A stretch of 64,000 bases of DNA from Amphimedon queenslandica (taxonomy: Eukaryota; Porifera; Demospongiae; Haplosclerida; Niphatidae), in assembly GCF_000090795.2 (NCBI RefSeq), contig NW_003546272.1:92953-156952 (forward strand), in the 5' to 3' direction. Of the stretch, positions 12,614 through 23,998 are shown in pieces; within the stretch, counting starts at the first letter, position 1, and each line of letters opens with the position of its first letter. The position numbers and the translations under genes are program-made. The notes beneath the pieces are model-generated. The model did no database searches. It was given only the letters and a program-made list of their open reading frames with translations, and was not told the DNA's origin.

Positions 12614-13857
12614 TGCTGTCTCTTCAGTTCTTTCAGCTTATTAAAATATAAATAACTGTAAAAGGCACTCATAATACACCAGGTTACATAATTTGCAACT
12701 ATTAACACTTTCGGTTTACTTAAACCTCTCCTATTTTGGTGACAGCCGAACCCAAATAAGTTTAAAGGGAGGAGTTTTTGTTTTACCGCTCCATGTGACA
12801 TAACACGACATCATTACAATTTGGATTAAGGACTGCATGGTGCATTAAGAATCAATTCACTGATACAGACAGATATTCTTATATTTTCAAACGGATGCAT
12901 GATGCATTAAGCTTTATTTAAGTCTCCACTGTAAAGAAGCAAATTGAGATGATTCCCAGTTTAGTTGGCTCCTCTTCCTTCAAACGTGCACAGAGAGGAA
13001 TATTTGACACTGGACTAGAGAGGGTAGATAGCAGTGGCATAGGAACAAGTATGATTTTTGACATCATTTGCAACCATTCAAGACCAGGTTGGATTGACAC
13101 TGTGTGATATCATTGACACATAGAGAATTGTCATAAATTCACAATTGTTAAGTATCTGGAAATTAAAGTACTCCCATGGTATTTATCCATCTATCATACC
13201 ATCCATTGAGCAACATAGCTGCAAGAATTAGTGCAATATGACTACTATAATAGAATGCATTTGTGCAAAGTTATTGTATGCATCATAAGCATGGAGAATT
13301 TCCATATTGTAACTTTATGTTGAAGAATCTCGTTCAAGGCTGCCTCCTTATAGAATGCTCTGTTGCCTAGTTCTCTTTAGACAAACTAAATTCCATTTAT
13401 CATACCATCCATTGTAATCTCATAGAAATGCTGAAGTTGCCAGTGGCTATATAATTGACCACAAATAATGTTAAAAATACAGAAATAACCATGCTTTTTA
13501 GACATTTTAAAGACTCAAAATATTTGCCACACCACAACAACCACAAATGTAAATAAAATATATTTCGATAATCAAGAAAAGTTTCAGATAATAGACTAAG
13601 TACATGATGAAAAAGAAACATGTTCCATTATATAGTAGCTGCCACTGACATGATCCAAGCAACACAAGAGAAAAAAGACATAATTTTAAAAGTCTTAAAA
13701 GACATTTTAAGACATAGGAAAAAAGACTCTATAGCTAATAATAGTTATACTCTATGCCACACTGACCACCAAACCTTTGGTAGTATAAGCTGCTCCGAAT
13801 TATGAATGGTCATAACACAAAACTAACAAAAGATACAAAATTGCCATGCAGGCATCT
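12614..13857. other. Intergenic stretch with no recognised gene
   Basis: About 1.2 kb between GABA-B-like copy B and the ApoL-like stop. Short open frames occur on both strands but none has a family signature, plausible splice neighbours or compositional bias. The phrase 'atcataccatccattg' occurs twice (near 13193 and 13400), a weak local duplication. Confidence 0.5.
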
Positions 13858-14639
13858 CTAGTGAGTATTATAGCAAACACAACAAAATACAACACAGCAA
13901 ATATAATAAAATTTGCTTCTCTCTGACAAATTAGAACTGGGTACAGTAACTATAGATTCTCTTGGCGGTTCAGCTTCCAATTCATTCAGTATTGCTTTCC
14001 AGCCATTAAGATTCTCCTCTAGTACTAGGATAACTTCTTTGGTCTTTTTTGCAGCATCTGAGTTAGACTCACCGGTTGTTCGGTACTTATGAACATCATA
14101 AGAAGCTCTGAAAATTACTCCAATATCAATTGGAAGGAAAACGACATCCAGTACAATGCTACCAATACTTAGTATCCCACCAACAGTCCGGAGGCCTGTA
14201 GCTGCCAAACGAGTACCAGTGGCAGCAGTCCTGCCCACAGCAACAGCACTGGTAGCAAGTCTAGTTATATCACCAGCCACTTCAGTAAATCGTCCAATAT
14301 TATAGACCAGTAGAGCAGCATTCCTGGCTAAAGATCCATGTGCATCGTAATACTTCAATTGAACGTACACTGTATCTTTACATATTCTATGCCTTGCTGA
14401 GAGACTTTCAATATAGCTGTCCAATTCTTTGCCATACTTCTCAATCTCAGCTGCCTGGACTCTATCTCTTTCAACAGCTTGCTGAACATTCTTAAGCAAA
14501 CCACTGGATACAGCATGATACCCAATTTGAGCACCAGCAATAGTTGCACCACCAGCTGCAGCGAGACCAGCTCCTACACCTGCAACAATAAAGCCAGCAC
14601 CGAAAGTGAGCAATCCTGTAGTGACCCCAACAATGCCTA

Positions 14640-14647
14640 GAACAGAC
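14640..14647. repeat. Left 8-bp target site duplication (GAACAGAC) of the hAT element
   Basis: GAACAGAC is immediately followed by the element end CAGATATTGCAC. The identical octamer follows the other end at 16841-16848. Eight-bp target duplications are the rule for hAT elements. Confidence 0.9.
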
Positions 14648-16840
14648 CAGATATTGCACGTGTATACACGATACACGAATATTTACACGAAAATAACAGT
14701 AAAGAGTAGATAGATGTAGATACAAGGTGATTATTCCTTAATACACGAAAATTACACGAATATTTTTAATTTTAATAATTAAGGGGTGTGGTTTTTAAAA
14801 TGGCGACCGAAACATGTGTTACTCCTAGCTCAAGAAATATTGATTATTCTTTCTTCTTTACACTGCCTACTCGGCCCCAAATGAACAAAGACTGTGTGGC
14901 TAAATGTAAGACATGTTTAAAGGACTACAAATTCACGTTAACTACAAAAGGAAACCTTCTCAAGCACCTACAAACATCCCACTCTCACTTACTAAGAAAT
15001 CACCGAGAAGAACGGCAGCGTCAACTAAGAAGTTCTAATCAGATGCTTCTTACAAGTGATGTGCAAGCTAAGAAAAAGCCAGACTTCAAGAATCAGGACA
15101 AAATTGCTACATCTGTTGCCTTAAACTTGTGTGGTCGTGGAGGACTTGCTCTACAGATGGTTGAACAACCATGGTTTCGGTCATTCATGGCTGATGTCGA
15201 ACCTCGCTTTACACCAATATCAAGAGTATCTGTAAAGAGAAAGTTAAATGATTTGTATACTCATGATAAAGAGCTCTTCCTAAAAGAGATATCAGCATTG
15301 CGGCCAAAGCCTACAGTTACTGCTGACTTTTGGACAGCAAGAGATGGTCGAAACTTCCTTGGCTGTACTATTCATTTCATTACTGAAACAGGTCTCTGAA
15401 AAATAGCTTACTTTTTTCAAAGAAGTTCCACCTCCACACACTAGTATTAATGTCAGGAATCGTTTCGAAGATGAGCTAGATCGAGTAAAAGTACTATGCT
15501 TTCTTGTAGTAACAGACAATGCTGCAAATATGAAGAGTGCCTTCACTATGGAACTTGATGATGAGTTCCCTTGTCCTACTGAAAATGATGAATCCGACAG
15601 TGAAGATGAGAACACAGCAATGCTCTCTCAGTGGACAAGCCAACCACTTTCACATTTTGAAGGATGGATTGGGTGTGCTGCTCATCAGCTACAGTTAGTA
15701 GTACATGATGGCTATAAAGAGCTTTTAAATTACCGTAGAGTTCAAGCTGCATTTAAAAAGGCGAAGGCTATATGTACTCTCTCGCGTCAATCAAGCCATT
15801 TTCGTTATGCATTACAAGAGAAAAGGATACCTACTGCTAATGAAACACGATGGAACTCGTACTTAAGAATGCATAAATACATCTTAAAACATGTCGATTT
15901 ATTAATACTGCATTAGAAAGTTGTAACCACTTAACTCTCACTATTACTACTACTGATAAAGAAAATCTTCAAGGTGTAGTAGATGTCCTGGAATACTTTG
16001 CTGAAGGAACGGATATCCTACAACGGGAAAATGAACCTACCTCTTGTCGTGTTATTCCTGTCGTTGACTCTTTAGAAAATGCAATTAATAGTGTTCCAAG
16101 AGATAATACAGCTATTAATGCATTGTGTGAAGCTCTCAAGAATAGCTTAGAAAAGCATTTCAGATACTTACTTGACTCTGCAGTTCATCAAGCATCAACT
16201 GCCCTTGATCCGAGAATCAAACTCACTTTTACAAACAGTCATACTGAAGGCAAGTTTTTCAAGTTTTATCCAACCACTGTAAAGGATAAAATCAAAGAAC
16301 TTTTACCTCAAACTGATTCTATTGCTCCGCCTACTACTGAAGCTGTATCTACACCCACTACTAATGATATTCCTTTAGATTTAGAAGCACAGCCACAAAA
16401 GAAGAAACGTCTCTTAGATTTCAGCAGTGTTGTAGTCCATGGCAGTTCTACTAATGAAAATGATGTCGAATTACAAGTGTACTTTGATCACCCTACATTA
16501 GATATGAAACCGTTAACTTTTTGGTGTGAGCGAAAGGTTACATCATTATCTACTTTAGCATTACAATTACATTCAGTACCATCGAGTTCTGCACCAGTTG
16601 AACGCCTTTTTTCAAAAGCTGGGATTGTTTTAAGTCAGAGACGAACTCGTTTGAAAAATGAACAATTAGAACAATTACTTTTCTATAAATAATGAAGTTT
16701 TTGTTACTTGATAACATTTTTTGTAAGTAAATGTAAATACAAGAAAGTAAATGATGCAAGTACATGTATATACATGAGAATTTTTTAATAGTAGATGTAA
16801 ATACAGAGTAGATGAAAATTAAGTAGATGTGCAATATCTG
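14648..16840 (+). mobile_element. hAT-superfamily DNA transposon, 2193 bp, inserted in the ApoL-like gene
   Basis: The ends are inverted: CAGATATTGCAC at 14648 and GTGCAATATCTG ending at 16840, a perfect 12-bp match. Subterminal DNA is rich in short 'tacacga' repeats on the left and 'gtagatg/gtaaatac' repeats on the right, as is common where hAT transposases bind. It is flanked by identical 8-bp target duplications. Inside is one plus-strand transposase region. A 472-bp relative with the same ends lies at 47570-48041, so the family has moved more than once in this genome. Confidence 0.9.
14788..16692 (+). pseudogene. hAT transposase, coding frame interrupted
   Basis: It starts MVFKMATETC. 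A BED-type zinc finger follows (C-x2-C in CKTCLKDYKF, then LLKHLQTSHSH). Next come FRSFMADVEPRF and TADFWTARDGR with the first catalytic Asp, then VVTDNAANMKSAF with the second. WIGCAAHQLQLVVHD and NETRWNSYLRMH follow. The C-terminal dimerisation block is SSAPVERLFSKAG followed by LSQRRTRLKNEQLEQL, ending at 16692. The frame is broken at two places, near 15398 (in-frame stop plus frame change) and near 15890 (frame change). A 31-bp intron at the first place is conceivable but shorter than the other introns here. As assembled it is probably not active. Confidence 0.85.
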
Positions 16841-16848
16841 GAACAGAC
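16841..16848. repeat. Right 8-bp target site duplication (GAACAGAC)
   Basis: Identical to 14640-14647 and directly abutting the right end of the hAT element. Confidence 0.9.
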
Positions 16849-17096
16849 CCAGTAACTGTAGCAGCTGTTCCTCCTATTGTGGCCTTTTTATGTTTATCAT
16901 AGCTTTCTTCAATCTCCCTTTTCATTTGATAAATATAAGTAATAGTGTCCTTTCTATGACTTATTCCTATTCTTAGAGATTGCTCCAATTTAGACTTAAC
17001 TTGGCTTGCTAGATGAAAGTCGGCATCAGTAGTCAGGGAATATGAAGCCATAACTCGGAGATAATTGACTAGTGAGCTTGTAGTGAATGTATGCAC

Positions 17097-17758
17097 GGGT
17101 AGCTCTTGTATTTATAATGGCTCAGTAGACACACCTACATCTACATGCACTATAAAGATATTCCTTCCTGTGCTACAAAAGTCGGTGAAATGTGCTACTA
17201 AGCATCTCATAAAACAAATATGCAATCACGCTTCCTGCTATAGGCCATGGAAAAGTTACCCTATAAAATTTTTCTTTTGTGACCACACCCATTACAATAA
17301 TGGCATAAACCATAACTCATTCAGAGCTCAAAAGGTTTATACCCAATAAATAATATATAATCATTGTGCCAACATTAACAAACGACTACAAACACAGAAT
17401 CACAAAAATCGAAACTCACATGATAATGTATTTTATCTGAAAATCAATGATTACCTGGAAAAAATATCACACACATTATTTTTAATAATTATTCTGCTTG
17501 CCTTTCTGTCCTAGAAGCATGCTAGAAGCTTAGAATACTCCGAGCGGAATACACCGCCATTTTATTTCATTTTCATTATCAGTTATCACGTGATCTTCTG
17601 CAAAAAAAATTGGGTGGGGCTCAGTTTTATTTCAATTTTTTGCTGTTTGCACTTCTTTTAAAAATCAATTATAATACACATCACAACAGAGAAAAGAGAG
17701 AGATTTAAAATAATCAGTAATAATAATAATGATAATAATAATAATTACAAAAGAAAGA
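17097..17758. other. Intergenic stretch, no gene seen
   Basis: Lies between the ApoL-like start and the stop of the LIM gene. AT-rich, with one CACGTG at 17587-17592 and a short (AAT)n run near 17720-17745. No coding signature was recognised. Confidence 0.5.
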
Positions 17759-20700
17759 TTAGACCATAGTGGCTGAGTTGTGTATATTATTAATCTCCCC
17801 ATTGATCATGCAATCAGGGACATGATCAGCCCGGGACACAGCGGAGGGTGAGTGCTGTATTATCCTTTGAAAGAGAACAGGATCTCTTGTATCTTTCATA
17901 AGAGCCACTGCTGGTAGTGAATGATGTGCTGAAGGACTAGTTGTCATATTTTTATAATCATCAGAACAAACTAGCATTCCTCTTACAGTGTATATCTGCT
18001 TACCACGCAATGGACAACCTAACAGGAATAATACAGTGGAATAGTCATACTGTAATATAATGGTACATGTGCAAAGCAGTGCAGTATATTACCAGTTTAG
18101 CTTACCACATTGAGCACAGCAGAAGCATTTTGTGTGGTACATTCGGCTAGCAAAACTAAACAAACTCTGAGAATTTTCGATTGCTTTTTGACATACAGAG
18201 CACGTCCCTATAGAGTATGAGAATAATCATACAGTGCATGTACATGTAAAGCATGTAGAGTTTAGTATGTACCAGTGTACATGAGTTTCTGATACATGCA
18301 CATATTATTATTCTTTTACTACATGTACTGTACTGTCACTACTGTATATAAAAGCTTAAGCTATTTCTGAGCTCAAAATTTTACCATGCATGGCTGATGT
18401 ACCTATAGCCCAGTTTTTTTCAAAAAATGGCTCCGAAATCAACCCCAATTTTTATTACATTTTCTGATACATATTGATGTCCTTATGCTATGTAGAAAGT
18501 TTGAGCTGATTCTGAACAGAAATTTTCGAGTTACGGCCATTTTCAGAAATCAGCTAATTTTTGAAAAATACCCAAGGCTATAGCCCATGGTTTTTTCAGA
18601 AAAATGACTAAAAAATGACCCCCAATTTTTATTACATTTTCTGATACATATTGATGTCCTTATGTTGTGTAGAAAGTTTGAGCTGATTCTGAGCTCAAAT
18701 TTTTGAGTTATGGCCCTCATAAATAATGTACATGTATATGTACATGTACAGTATCTTCTTTAACAATCACTCTCATGTACATGTAATAATAGACTTACCA
18801 AAGTATTTCTGTCTTGTGGTTGATGATAGTGATAGATTAGATGCAGAGCGACTTGTGTGACGATGCTTCCCAGATTTTCCAAGACCGGCCAACATTTGCT
18901 CAATCTCTCTATCAGTATCAACTTTAACCGGCTTCAGAGTCCTTGGCTGCTTCAGCCACTGAACTGTTGCCTCTTCCTCTTTAGTGAGTTTGATAGCTCC
19001 AGGAACATCAGGACTAGGACTAGAACCACTCCCACCAATAGTAGGAGATCTGTTAGCATTACTAGATGTGAGGTCCTGTGGTGAAGTTCTAACTCGACGC
19101 ATTGAAGAACTTTCATTAGAACTATTGACAGAATCCGGAGACAATAATTGACTCATTTGCTGTTGGACTGTTGATAATTGATAACCAATGGAGCTAGCAG
19201 TATTATAATCTGACACTGATGTCTTAATGCTGCTATTGGTCTCAGTGATATTAGAAGCCTGAGGTTGCATCAATGGAGGACTAATAGTCCTGTGAGGATC
19301 CTCAGCTCCCTCTACGATCCTATCCTTCAGCTTCAGTGGAGAGCCCCAAGATGTCCCGAGTTCTTTAAGAGAAGATTGAGGGGGAGCCATCATCTCTGGG
19401 TGTACCTCAGGAGTCAGTCCATCATCAAGGGAAGAGGGTGAGTCAGTGTACGGGTAACTCTTAAGTGTCTCCATCGATGGACTGCTCAACGACAGATTCT
19501 CTGATGCTATAGAGTAACGAGGCTTGGTCTCTTCGCTAGCAAACTCTGGCGGGGGAGACAAAATGATACTATCCTTTCTGGAGGCAGGAGGAGATGAAGA
19601 AAGAGACAGAGAAGGATCAGAATTTATACTGGTAGCACTGGCTATAGGACCAGGCAGGGTAGGATCAACATGATTAACATTATACGGAATAGCAGATAAA
19701 CTTGATGCTCTCTTTGGAGGAGGCGGTGGTGAGGGACTCCTTGCTTTTGTGTCTATTAGAGGAGACTGTCTGGATGGTGTGGTCTCGTCTTCAGACTGGC
19801 TCCCAGTCCCTGACTCGTTAATGAGCTGTAGCGCCTCCTCAATGTCCTCACTGGTGTACCACTGACTGTCAGGTGTGCTGGGAGAGAGTCTCTCTTGTGC
19901 TGTTTTCCGAGGAGGAGGAGGAGGAGGAGGAGTGGTTAGGTGATCATAATCATTCTTGTCATCTTCAGAAAGAGTTTGTAGGATACTTCCAGAGCCGCTG
20001 AGTCTAGGAGGTATCTTGTAAATATGTTGTCTCCGTCTTCTCTCATCATCAAAGTCAGGGATGCTGGACTCGTCAAGATAAAACACTGGAGGAGGGGCGG
20101 GGCCATGTGCCGGGTAACCATGGTAACTAACAGGCGTCATGTGAGAATGATTATGGAGCATTTGAGCGGAATCATATCGTCTCCATCCATCGGATGAGGA
20201 GTGAGTAGGAGAGGGTATATCACTAGAGTAAGAGCGATAGAGGGACCTATACTGGCTGTGATAAGGAGGATTCAATGAGGTCTGGCTCTGAGAGAGCCCC
20301 CTGGGGTAACCAGGAACCAACCCGGTACTATTAGAAGGAGAAACTCGCTGCTCATAGTCCCTCCAACCTTGAGCAGTGCTCTCTCCTCTCGGAGGGGGAG
20401 GGTACATGTGGGTAGTACTGGGTAGGTAGCTAGAGAATGAAGAGGTTGAGGACTCAAGAGAGAGAGTATCAGTCTCGTCGCTGTACTCTCTGTCAGAGTG
20501 AGACTGGTACTGGTGGAGGTTGTTCAAGCCCCAGCGGACTCTGTTCTTGTGATGTTTTCTCGGAGCGTTAGAGTTCTTGAGTATCTTCTTCTTTGGCTTC
20601 CTGTGAGGCTCGTAAGTATACGAGGAGCTATCGGACGTGAAGCTGCTCTCGCTTAGCGTCGAGAGAGAGTCGTTTGACGTGTAGGAACGAGTCACTAGAG

Positions 20701-23700
20701 GAGAGGAAGCTACAGGGTAATCGGTGAGACGAGAGGGAGGAGGGTAAGAAGGGTGAGGGGGCTGGGGATGTTGATAGTCGGAGCGAGAGGAACTTGATCT
20801 GTAGCTATGCATTGATGGGGAGGAACTACCAGGCATATTGTTAGTACTGGTCTTGTCTAATCGGACGTCCTCTATAGACACTGTGGGGAACTCACCTTCA
20901 CTAAGACTAGGCTATTAAAAAAAGAAGAAAATAATAGCATGCACTTAGACAATATACACTAACCTCTGGATAAGGTGGATCCGATGAAGGTTTAGGTGAT
21001 TTCCCCTTAAGGAAAGAGTCTTGACACTAAAAAATAATATAATGATTAATTACAAATAAATGTAAAAATGTACATGTACATGTACTGTACGTGTAGATCT
21101 AATAAGTGTGGCATGGCACAGTATGGCTAACCTTGTCTCCACAAAATATTTGTCTGTTGAGAGTAATAAAAGGTTTACCAATCAATCTCTTTCCTAATAA
21201 AGAAAGACAGAGAGAGAGAGAGGGAGAGAGAGTAACTTTAAATATACACAATAGAGCAACAGCTGGTTTAAGAATGCACCATAACCATAGCAACGATTGT
21301 ATTATAACGAGATTCAATGGAGACTCACACTCTCAGATATATGACAGTATCAAATGACACAGGCTTCATTATAAAGTAATATGATACAAAAATACATAGA
21401 CCATGCATCCATTAATGTACTGTAGTGTGGCATTATCACATGGGAAATATATTGCTATAGAATAAGCAAGAACATTACAGAGAGGGAGAGAGTGAGAGAG
21501 GGAGAGGGAGAGAGAGAGAGAGGGAGAGAGAGATGAGATGAGAGGATTGAACTAAGAAAGTAAACAGAGAGAGAAGAGGAAATTAAAACGTGACTACATG
21601 TACACAAGTATAATGTACAAAGTACATGTACATTTTTGTATGTCACATTACTGTACACAACACAGTATTTGTACATGTACATGTACCACATGAATAAATT
21701 GCCAGAGGATAAAACAATAAATCCGATCAGAAAGTGTAGGTGTTCCATGCCATTTCCAATAATATACACATACTCCACATATTTAGAATACACCAACTAT
21801 GAATAACATGATTGGGTGATGTGACACTACCAAACAAGCATACTGTACAATAATGAACTCTGCTATAGCAGAGCAGCATTATTCATTATTTAGTTGACTA
21901 CATGTGTACATGATACGCATACCAATTACAGTCCACATCAAACTACATGTATATTATGCATGTAATAAATAGGTAAAGTCTGCACACACGCAGTAAACAG
22001 CAACGCATACAATGTACAGTGTTTTGTGTACTGGTAGCCAAGGGAGGTAGCATGGCTAACAATAGCAAATGACTCTATTGTGACTATTGTATTACGCAAA
22101 GAATGTAAACTGTGGGTCTCTAATGATACATCCATTCATCATTACGAGGATTTTATAATGTAGGGAAAGTCTGCAGTTAAGAGAGTCCCTTTAAACAGTA
22201 AAGGTGCTTTTCCTGTGGTTATAAGGAGGTGTTTGGGGCCACAGTGGCAGTGGTGATAGCATGAGAGGCTAATGTTGACAGTTATGATAATGACCCATCA
22301 TAACAAGATTCCTTACTGAGAATCATCAGTGGGAAGTTATCATCAAAAATACCTCTTATACATTAATGTTTTGTGTTTTTTGTCAATAATTCAGTAACGA
22401 CTGCTGCATAATCTCTATGGCATTTAACACTTTTAAAATTCATACATAAATGCTGGAGTATTGAGTAAACACAAGTATAGACATGATACAACAGGTTAAC
22501 AGGACAAAGATGGTAAGGAGAATGTGAAAGTGGAAACGACTTTAAACTGATTTCGTTCAATTTCACTTGTTAACAGTTGAGCCATTAATGGACTCGTACA
22601 CGTAAGAGGCTATGATGCATTCACAGTAAACATCACTTCTAATATATGGACATAACACTTTTCATCAGTGACACTGAGTCAAGCATTGTATGAAAATACC
22701 AAACAACACTTAGGCGCTACCATTTTACATGTATACTTACATGCACATGTAAAAGGAATGGAAATTATCACAACGATTTAGTGCATACAGCAAAGTTTTT
22801 TACACTTCCCTTGATTACTAAAGCACTAATATTCTATTGTCACCATTACCACAGACACACAAAGCAACTACATGTACTGTACATGTACTTTACAAATAAA
22901 AATTCTATTATTCTGACCCTATGAGAAATAATTTTGCATTGACTTACCACAAGCATTGCATAGAAGACAGCGAGCGTGGAAGACCTGCCCGTTGTAGCGG
23001 TAAGGTATATGTGAGATCTGACTCCCACACTTAAGACAGATTGAAGGCTCTAGGTAAACAGAATAAAGAACAGAAGCAGCTAACATTATCACACATGAAC
23101 ATACTATTAGCTAAAGGCAAACAACTGTACAGGCTAAGAACCAGCAATTGCTTTTATAGACAAGGATTGCAATGATAGAGCAAAAGGGAACTGCCATTTT
23201 GTAATAGGGGAAGGTCTTGGTTTATCATTACATCAAGTGCAACACTTGGCATACATGAACATGATAAAATGGAAGTGGAATCTATACATGTGACACAACT
23301 GAAAGGAAAACAAATTGGAGCTCAATATAGACTGCTGCATTCAAAGCAAAGCATATCAATCTACCTTAAAGCAGGATAAGGAAAGTATATACAGATGCAA
23401 CAGGAGCGAGGTCTTTCTTGTTCTTGGCTTACAAGACTGGTGCTGGAAAGCTACTGGGTTTAGAATCTACTGTCAAAGCAAGGCCTTATGGGAAAACAGG
23501 CTAGCCAACACAACTATATATACAACACTATTCTAGTTATTTTAGAATTATTATAAGCATAGACACAACTGACTTTGCACTCCATGGCAGCGGTAGCAAA
23601 AGGTAGCCATTTTCTCCAGCAACAACCACCGAGCTCAAAGGTTTGTCACTGGAAATAGCTAAGAATTAGCACTCTAGGCTCATTAATATGCTAAAACCTT

Positions 23701-23796
23701 TCAATTTACACGGATGCAAGTCATGCTGGATTCGTTGGCAACCTCTAAATTCAATAAAGGACACTAACCTGGACTGCTCTTCCTTTCTGATTCCAT
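17759..23796 (-). CDS. LIM-disordered-LIM protein, about 904 residues
   Basis: Eight exons were modelled: 23769-23796, 22948-23049, 21132-21193, 20964-21026, 20896-20911, 18799-20880, 18106-18207 and 17759-18018. They total 2715 bp, exactly 905 codons. The N-terminus is MESERKSSPEPS, followed directly by a full LIM zinc-binding domain (C-x2-C in CLKCG, H-x2-C-x2-C-x2-C in HARCLLCNAC, ending CGDKC). The 2.1 kb exon encodes about 690 residues rich in Ser, Pro and Thr, with polyproline runs and a basic patch RKPKKKILKNSN, and is probably disordered. A second LIM begins TCSVCQKA and continues HTKCFCCAQCG to VCSDD, near the C-terminus. LIM domains bind proteins, often at actin structures or junctions. 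I do not recognise a vertebrate orthologue. Its promoter is shared with the plus-strand PTB gene. Confidence 0.85.
18400..18725. repeat. Two units of the ~180-bp dispersed repeat in a LIM-gene intron
   Basis: Two successive copies share 'ccaatttttattacattttc' and 'agaaagtttgagctgattct' about 180 bp apart. This is the 'ggctatagcccatgg' branch of the family also seen at 29780-30400. Confidence 0.8.
21194..22947. other. Long LIM-gene intron with GA-rich tracts
   Basis: A 1.75 kb intron between the two halves of the first LIM domain. It holds GA-rich low-complexity runs (the one at 21480-21535 is the clearest) and several TACATGTAC microsatellite pieces. No nested gene was found on either strand. 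Confidence 0.7.
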
Positions 23797-23998
23797 AGTA
23801 ATACCTCAGGGCATGCAGCAACACAGTGTAGGCTTTTAGGATTGAATAGAGACAGCAGGGTAGCTAAGAAGAGAAAATAGTCCAGCAAAGCTTAGCAGAG
23901 GTCTTTAAAAAGCAGCAGAGGCATCTCTCAAGGCAGTAATTATATGCATTATGCAAAAACTGTTGCAACTGGATAGCCTTGTTGTTTTGTAATGACGC

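Larger units (their letters stand above)
13858..17096 (-). pseudogene. Apolipoprotein-L-like gene split by a hAT insertion
   Basis: The 5' part (16849-17096) starts MHTFTTSS, with a second Met (MASYSLTT) at 17051, and carries a charged helical region. The 3' part (13858-14639) begins with the glycine/alanine-rich hydrophobic hairpin LGIVGVTTGLLTFGAGFIVAG, typical of the ApoL membrane-insertion region. A hydrophobic LPIDIGVIFRASYD segment follows. Between them sits the 14648-16840 hAT element flanked by GAACAGAC duplications. Counting the host segments plus one target copy gives 1038 bp, exactly 346 codons, and the frame is continuous through GTAATVTGSVLGIVGV. The gene was therefore a single-exon gene of about 345 residues before insertion, and the insertion is recent. 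ApoL proteins are lipid- and membrane-associated, but their role in sponges is unknown. The allele as assembled cannot make the whole protein unless the element is removed. Confidence 0.75.

Noticed and set aside
13400-13805. Back-to-back short open frames in the intergenic region before the ApoL-like gene
   Set aside because: No family signature, no splice partners, and composition like the surrounding AT-rich spacer.
16785-17096. Independent small gene at the ApoL-like 5' part
   Set aside because: Its last residues come from the transposon end; the frame matches the ApoL-like part on the other side of the target duplication.
18857-20457. Open frames overlapping the large LIM-gene exon on either strand
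   Set aside because: They are by-products of the Ser/Pro-rich coding sequence; the minus-strand 2.1 kb frame joins properly to LIM exons on both sides.
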